This document shows positions 59,042 to 64,000 of a stretch of DNA of 64,000 bases, in pieces (position 1 is the first letter of the stretch; each line of letters starts with the position of its first letter). The stretch is from positions 2,666,001 through 2,730,000 of the forward strand of contig OX596334.1 in assembly GCA_951394405.1 (NCBI GenBank), given 5' to 3'. A program made the translations under genes and the position numbers. Under the pieces are notes generated by a model that saw nothing but the letters and a program-made list of their open reading frames with translations, did no database searches and was not told where the DNA came from. The DNA is from Coprinellus micaceus (lineage: Eukaryota; Basidiomycota; Agaricomycetes; Agaricales; Psathyrellaceae).

Positions 59042-62016
59042 ATGGCCCCAGCATCGACAGGAGCGGCGGGGTCGAGGAGGTCCCGCCAAACCGGGAAGAG
59101 GGTAGTATCAGACGACGATTCCGCGTACGAAAGCGACGCGCCGCGACCCCAGAAGCTTCGAAAACGGCTCAGCGAGGCATATGTCCCAGATGGCCAACAG
59201 TCACCCCAAGAGGCAAGCTTCACTGCCGAGAATGACCAACGCGTTCCCCTCAAGTCAGTGAGTATCAACGATGACGAGGCCGAGAGGAGGAGGCGCAGGA
59301 AGAGCGCGAAAATGACGGCATTGGACAATGCTGTTGCAGGCCCATCATCGGAGGGCGGGGCTGCCAATGGTGATGCCGACATATCTCGCCCAGGCCATGG
59401 ACGGCGACAGCAGCCCCTAAACGCTGTTGCCGCAACCCCTGCGTTGCCCAAACAGTCAATCGAGGCCATGACCACCAATTTCGAGGAATGGATGAAGATG
59501 GCTACAGATAATGTGTGTCATACTCTCGCCTTGGTTCATGACCCCACTCAAACATCTTCCTCTTCAGAAAATCAATGCCACGAACTCCTGGAGTTTCGCC
59601 CTCATCGATTATTTTCACGACATGTCCTTACTCCGAAACAATGACGACAACTCTATCAACTTTCAACGAGCGTCCTGCACCCTCGATGGTTGTGTCAAGA
59701 TTTGGACCTCTCGTGTCGATAGCGTCGGGACAGAAACCGGGAAGCTCCTAAGCAACCTGGCGTCTGGCGGCCATGACGATGAAGATGGAAATGATTCTGA
59801 TAACCCTGAGGGTGAATCCCAACCGAAGAAGAAGAAAGCCTCGCGGCCAGCCAACAATCTCGTGAAGGAGTACGGATCCCTTACAAACAAGAAGCTAGAG
59901 TTGGAGTTCAGCGTCGACCCGCTTTTCAAGAAGACCTGCGCCGATTTCGACGAAGGCGGCGCGTCCGGTCTGTTGCTCAATCATTTGAGCCTGGGGCTTG
60001 GGAGCGACGGTGGAATGCGCGTCATTTTCGATGCCAGCGACTCGGTCTTCAAAGAAGAAACGGACGTGGTGGACGAACCTGAAGATCTCGTGGATATTAG
60101 TGCGTTACGCGAAGACTTCCTTCCCGACTTCACCGTTCTCGAAGACAAGGTCATTTCTCGCTCCCTCGCCGGCTTCGCGTTCGGCAAATCCTTCGACCCG
60201 GATGGCGACCTCGACGAACAGATCCCCGCCACTCAATACATCATCAATGACGGCGATAACGACGACGATGGTGACTCTGTCGACGGTCCGACGGGCCAGT
60301 TTGATATGGATGTCGATGGAGCCCCTGCGGAAGACTTTTTTGCTGGCGCAGAGGCTATCAACGAAGACTACGGGTACTCCGCTGGCGGCGGAGATAATTA
60401 TGGAGACGGCGAAGGAGGAGGCTCCGCAGGACCAGAAGGGAACATGGGTGGGGGCGGTGCTGGGGCAGTAGGGACAGGTCCATTCGTACCCTTCGACCCG
60501 AGGAGTGCGCCAAATGAGAAGGAATTGGTTCTGGCGATGTCTGGTGGTGATGGCGATGAACATGCATTCGATTACTTCGACTCGAACTTCTTGAAGAATT
60601 GGGCAGGCCCTGAGCATTGGAAGTTGAGGAGGCCAATTCGGAAGGGTGTGTGTTATTATAACATTCGATGCATATGTCCTAACGTTTTTCTTTTTCTTTC
60701 TTAGCTGCCCCAGCAACCGACGGGGAGGGCGTGACCAAAGCTGATGCGAAGGGCAAGGGCCGAAGCAAAGGGGAACCACAGACAATCGACTTCCTGGCAC
60801 CCTCAGAAAAGTCCCTCAAGGAGATGGCTGATGAACTTTTCGCGCCTCCTGGCAAAGGGCAAACCATCAATCTTCCCGGCACTGGTATCGGTGCTGCGAA
60901 TAAGCGGGGCTCGAAGAAGAAGAAGGGTGCTAACGCCGCCAAGAAGGACCAACACCTCCTGCCTGACGATATGCACTTCTCAAGCAAACAGCTCGTTACT
61001 CTGTTCTTGAAGCCTAAGTTTGTGGTACGTGGACGCGTCCTATCCTTCTTCATGTCAAGTGAGCTGACCATTACCTCTTCGCACACAGCTCAAAATGCGA
61101 GGTAAGCGCGCGCGGATGAATGCAGACAGTGGTGAGGTTGAAGACGAGTTCTGGGTCCAGACGGCTGGAGAGGAGGGTCGGGGTGGAGATGAGCCGGGCA
61201 TTGGAGGTGATGGATCCGACGGGAACATTCCCTTCAACACGCAGTTCTTCAATGACGACTTCGACGATGGATTTGACCCTGATGGCGGCATCACAGCCGC
61301 TATGGGCGGTATGGACGGAGACATGGGAGTTGATGCAGGCGAGCAGGATCTCTTAGCTGCGACTGCTGGCCATACGAGGAGGGTCAAGCCAGAGTTTGTC
61401 AACTATGCCAAGAGAGCGAAGAGGGTGGACGTGAGGAAACTCAAGGAGAATATTTGGAAGGGTTTGGATATCATCGTTGTGGACGATGATGAGATGGACG
61501 AGCACGGCATGGATATAGATGAAGAGGACCTGGAGCGGTCACGTCTCTCGAAGTCGACTAAACCCCCAACAGACCCAGCGGAGGCGAGGCAGTTCAGCCA
61601 GGTTATATCTGGCCTGACGAAATCGTATCCCAGGGACAAGCTCGACGAGATCAGCACGAGTTTCTGTTTCATCTGCCTCTTGCATTTGGCGAATGAGCAG
61701 GGGCTTAAGCTGGAGAGCGATAAGGCTGTCGCGGATGCACAGGATGATATCGCCCAGGATGGCCCGAAGAGAGGCAGGAGCATGGCCATGCAGGTTGGGG
61801 GCGACGAGGAGGATGAGGTCCAGGATACCATCATTCCTGATGACGAAGAAGATTTGATCGCCGCGGGTGTGGGTCCTGGTGGTGTGCGGGAAGATGAGAG
61901 GGTTATTGGCGATATTTGGGATATCAAGGTGTGTGCTTCCGGATACTTTTCGCCTCAAACGCTAAACATCCTCTCCCCAGATTTACCGTGATCCGAACGC
62001 AACAAGGTCTGCATAA
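59042..62016 (+). CDS. BRN1: Condensin subunit 2 (kleisin gamma, Barren/CAP-H)
   Basis: Exons 59042..59512, 59568..60645, 60705..61024, 61089..61928, 61981..62016; 914 aa, longer than yeast Brn1 (754). It bridges the Smc2-Smc4 ATPase heads and compacts mitotic chromosomes. Family segments: an N-terminal DDEAERRRRRKSAKMTALDN; NATNSWSFALIDYFHDMSLL and NFQRASCTLDGCVKIWTSRV; LSNLASGG; FDYFDSNFLKNWAGPEHWKL; TRRVKPEFVNYAKRAKRVDV; VRKLKENIWKGLD; and a C-terminal winged-helix part (SVSTSFCFICLLHLANE-like, here STSFCFICLLHLANEQGLKL). Long acidic and Gly-rich linkers explain the size. The last exon encodes only 11 residues (IYRDPNATRSA). Confidence 0.95.
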
Positions 62017-62535
62017 TCACAACTTCAACTCGGACACCATTCATCTCTTGGTTCTATCCGTGTGTTTTTCCTTCACACGTTGGTTTTTTTTCTAATCTTA
62101 TTTACTTCTTCACTATGTGTCGTTGCCTGTGTCTATCCAATCCTGTATGATGTCCCCATCCAATCTCTCGGTCGCGTGTTCCCGCCCCTATTGACCATCT
62201 CACTTCCGGATTGGTCATGCATGTTTGCGGCCACCCGCCCCAGGTATAATCCCTTGTATTCTCAGAGGACGGGATCACCCTTTCGGCCTGTCGCAGGAAT
62301 GCCCCGAGCTACTGTCAAAGCTCCCCAGCCATTCGAACACGAGGCTGGTTGGTAACACAATTATTTGATGGTCTGTTTACAACCCAAGTGTTCCCTTATG
62401 CCAGATCGGTGCGGCACACAACATAGCATAACACAACAGCACCTACACGGCCACGACAACATTGCCGCCAGCACCCAACGCCCAACGCGCTCCGCCCACA
62501 CCGCCAAGAAAGGATGACGACCCGTCCACTTTTGA
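62017..62535. other. Intergenic
   Basis: 3' flank of BRN1 and the region upstream of the SHD/kinase-like gene. The plus frame at 62062-62355 is not recognisably coding. Confidence 0.4.
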
Positions 62536-63702
62536 AGGCCGTGGATATTATAGTCCATGCCTACGCTTCGTGTCCCGTTGCTGCCCGCGAACCCTCTGGG
62601 GATTACACCGCAGATTTAGGCGCCCGACTCTTCTGCGTCATCCAATTCCTCACAGCACTCATACCCTCAGGTATGTAGTCGGATTAATACCGTCTTGGGA
62701 ATTGCCGAGGGTCAGAGTTTATTCATACCTTCTATCCCCCAGATTCGAAAGCAACGGAACCTAATCCGAACCCGCCAATGTTTGAGCACCTGTCCCTCAG
62801 GCAACTCTATGAACTTGCGGGGGATATATCCAGGGAGGTTGCCCGCCGAAACAGAGTGGCGAGGCTGCCTTGTGTTCCCTGTGGATCTGAAGTTTGTTGC
62901 CCAGACCGTGTTCACGCAGCAGAAGAGTTGTCAGCCCTCCCTGTTTCCGATATCAATGAGCTAGCGGGCCGGGTCAGTGGGGAACTGGTACGACGTTATC
63001 CTCAGAACTATGGCCAGGTAAGTAAGCCCTGAACGTGCCGTCCCCCCTTTCTCCCTTCATGGACTGATTTGAGTATCAGGCACCACTCGCGGGACCAAGC
63101 GCCCATCGCTGTTCAGCGACACTTCCGCACCCGACATCGGGGACGTCTTCAAGCTTCCGCCTTTCAAATCCGCAACACTTCAAAGATTTGTACGTTCGCG
63201 AGGGAAAAGGAGCGCACGGAGAAGCACAAACACGTCCAACATCACCCTTAACTCCAGAGAGCATGGTGACGACCGTTGCGGAGACCATGGACATCGCTCG
63301 GGAAGAGATGTTCCAACAGGCGGGGCTCTCCGGGCCAGCCATCTCCCACCTCTTCGCGCTGCTTCTCTCCATCATCTCGGATAAAGCCTTACACCCCCAT
63401 ATCCGCTCTATGGAGAAAAGGGAACGTATCGTCTTAATGGACTCGATACAGCTGGTGTGTGCAGTGACTACGGCCAGGCTTCCATCGTGCCTCCTAACGT
63501 TGTCGGGCAGGTGCTCGATTCCGGAACCACGATGGATTCCACACACAGGACAAGCCTGACCGACGCGCTCATCTGCATGTCGAGAATCGGGAGCCTATAT
63601 CCCAAGGCTTTGACGTTGTACGGAATTCAGATGGCCGAAGAGACGCCGTCCGCTGAGGGATCATACGGGGAGATCTTCAAAGGACGCTTTGGTAGTCACT
63701 TT
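62536..63702 (+). pseudogene. Truncated SHD-repeat / protein-kinase-like gene
   Basis: Exons visible: about 62536..62671 (VDIIVHAYASCPVAAREPSG, FCVIQFLTALIPS), 62743..63017, 63080..63454, 63511..63702. The second exon carries two SHD/GIT-like helices (LRQLYELAGDISREVARRNR and INELAGRVSGELVRRYPQ). The last exon runs into the linker and glycine-rich loop of the agaric kinase family (YPKALTLYGIQMAEETPSAE then GSYGEIFKGRFGSHF). A GTAAGG donor follows, but no VAVK-type exon appears in the remaining 298 bp; exons in these genes are usually under 70 nt apart. A frame change near 62530-62540 also separates a Pro-rich possible 5' exon. Either truncated or continuing beyond the window after a long insertion. 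Confidence 0.6.
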
Positions 63703-64000
63703 GTAAGGTACCGGCCATTGACGATCGGTTAACGTCACGTGACATCTGTGACATGCCCATATCCGGAGCGCAAAGAGGAAATTGGCCAACAGTTTCGTTT
63801 TGGGGACATTTACCGCAAATTGGCTCCCATAGATCTGTAGTAATGCTTGTATTTGACCTCCAAACCCAGTTTTTGCCAGGATACCTGGCCTCACACGGAT
63901 AAAATAACGAAAACGCGCGTCAGACGCGCCAATTTATTTGGCCATGGCGTCCTCGTACCTATAACGAGGCTGCAGCTGAACTAAGGTACTAAACACGTGT
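63703..64000. other. Right edge, no gene seen
   Basis: It starts with a splice-donor-like GTAAGG. It holds a perfect 7-bp-arm palindrome (GCGCGTC-A-GACGCGC, 63915-63929), possibly part of an inserted element that interrupts the kinase-like gene. Confidence 0.35.

Noticed and set aside
63915..63929. GCGCGTC-A-GACGCGC palindrome as a regulatory operator
   Set aside because: A lone 7-bp-arm palindrome at the window edge; without copies or a gene it cannot be assigned a role, so it is only mentioned with the edge region.

Overview
The window is nuclear DNA of a filamentous basidiomycete, most likely an Agaricomycete. Nearly every gene is cut by several introns of about 50-65 nt. Ancient eukaryotic genes (POL3, BRN1, CYT1, MET5, SEC53, ARG1, NUP85) sit beside families I associate with mushroom-forming fungi: a DUF6593-like protein, a multi-spanning membrane protein family, and an SHD/kinase-like gene. 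There are no operons, rRNA genes, CRISPR arrays or phage-like regions, and I recognised no tRNA. Gene models were built by hand from splice signals, reading-frame phase and family conservation. Exon lists are in each entry; for internal exons the intron phases were checked to be consistent.

Layout, left half: the 3' end of an unknown gene; a TMEM242-like membrane protein (-); a DUF6593-like protein (+); a degenerate Tpt1/KptA-like protein (+) converging on argininosuccinate synthase ARG1 (-); a coiled-coil RING E3 ligase (+); nucleoporin NUP85 (+); an F-BAR/RhoGAP protein of the Rgd1 type (+); an F-box protein (-); a divergent histone H4/H3 pair; a GPI-type aspartic protease (+); a divergent histone H3 variant (-); two METTL21-type methyltransferases flanking a mitochondrial rhomboid protease; and a ferroportin-like iron exporter (-).

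Layout, right half: a coiled-coil protein (-); a probably broken membrane-protein gene (+); an auxin-efflux-carrier-family transporter (+); cytochrome c1 (-); phosphomannomutase (-); a small HVA1/Tudor-like protein (+); DNA polymerase delta catalytic subunit (+); THP3, a SAC3/GANP-domain protein (-), divergent from sulfite reductase beta subunit MET5 (+); a gene-poor 4 kb stretch with two structured inverted-repeat elements; condensin subunit BRN1 (+); and an SHD/kinase-like gene that runs out at its glycine-rich loop near the right edge.

Most striking: (1) an 808-bp element with perfect 34-bp terminal inverted repeats, an 8-bp flanking direct repeat and an internal array of an ATCCGGAT palindrome; (2) a 436-bp TA-flanked inverted-repeat element; (3) a histone H3 whose tail is two residues longer than usual around K27, and 3 kb away a long-tailed H3 variant that may be the centromeric one; (4) a Tpt1-like protein that keeps the fold signature but has lost the catalytic motifs; (5) three GC-AG introns in core metabolic genes. 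I found no multi-gene system that looks new as a system; the novelty is in single loci and small elements.
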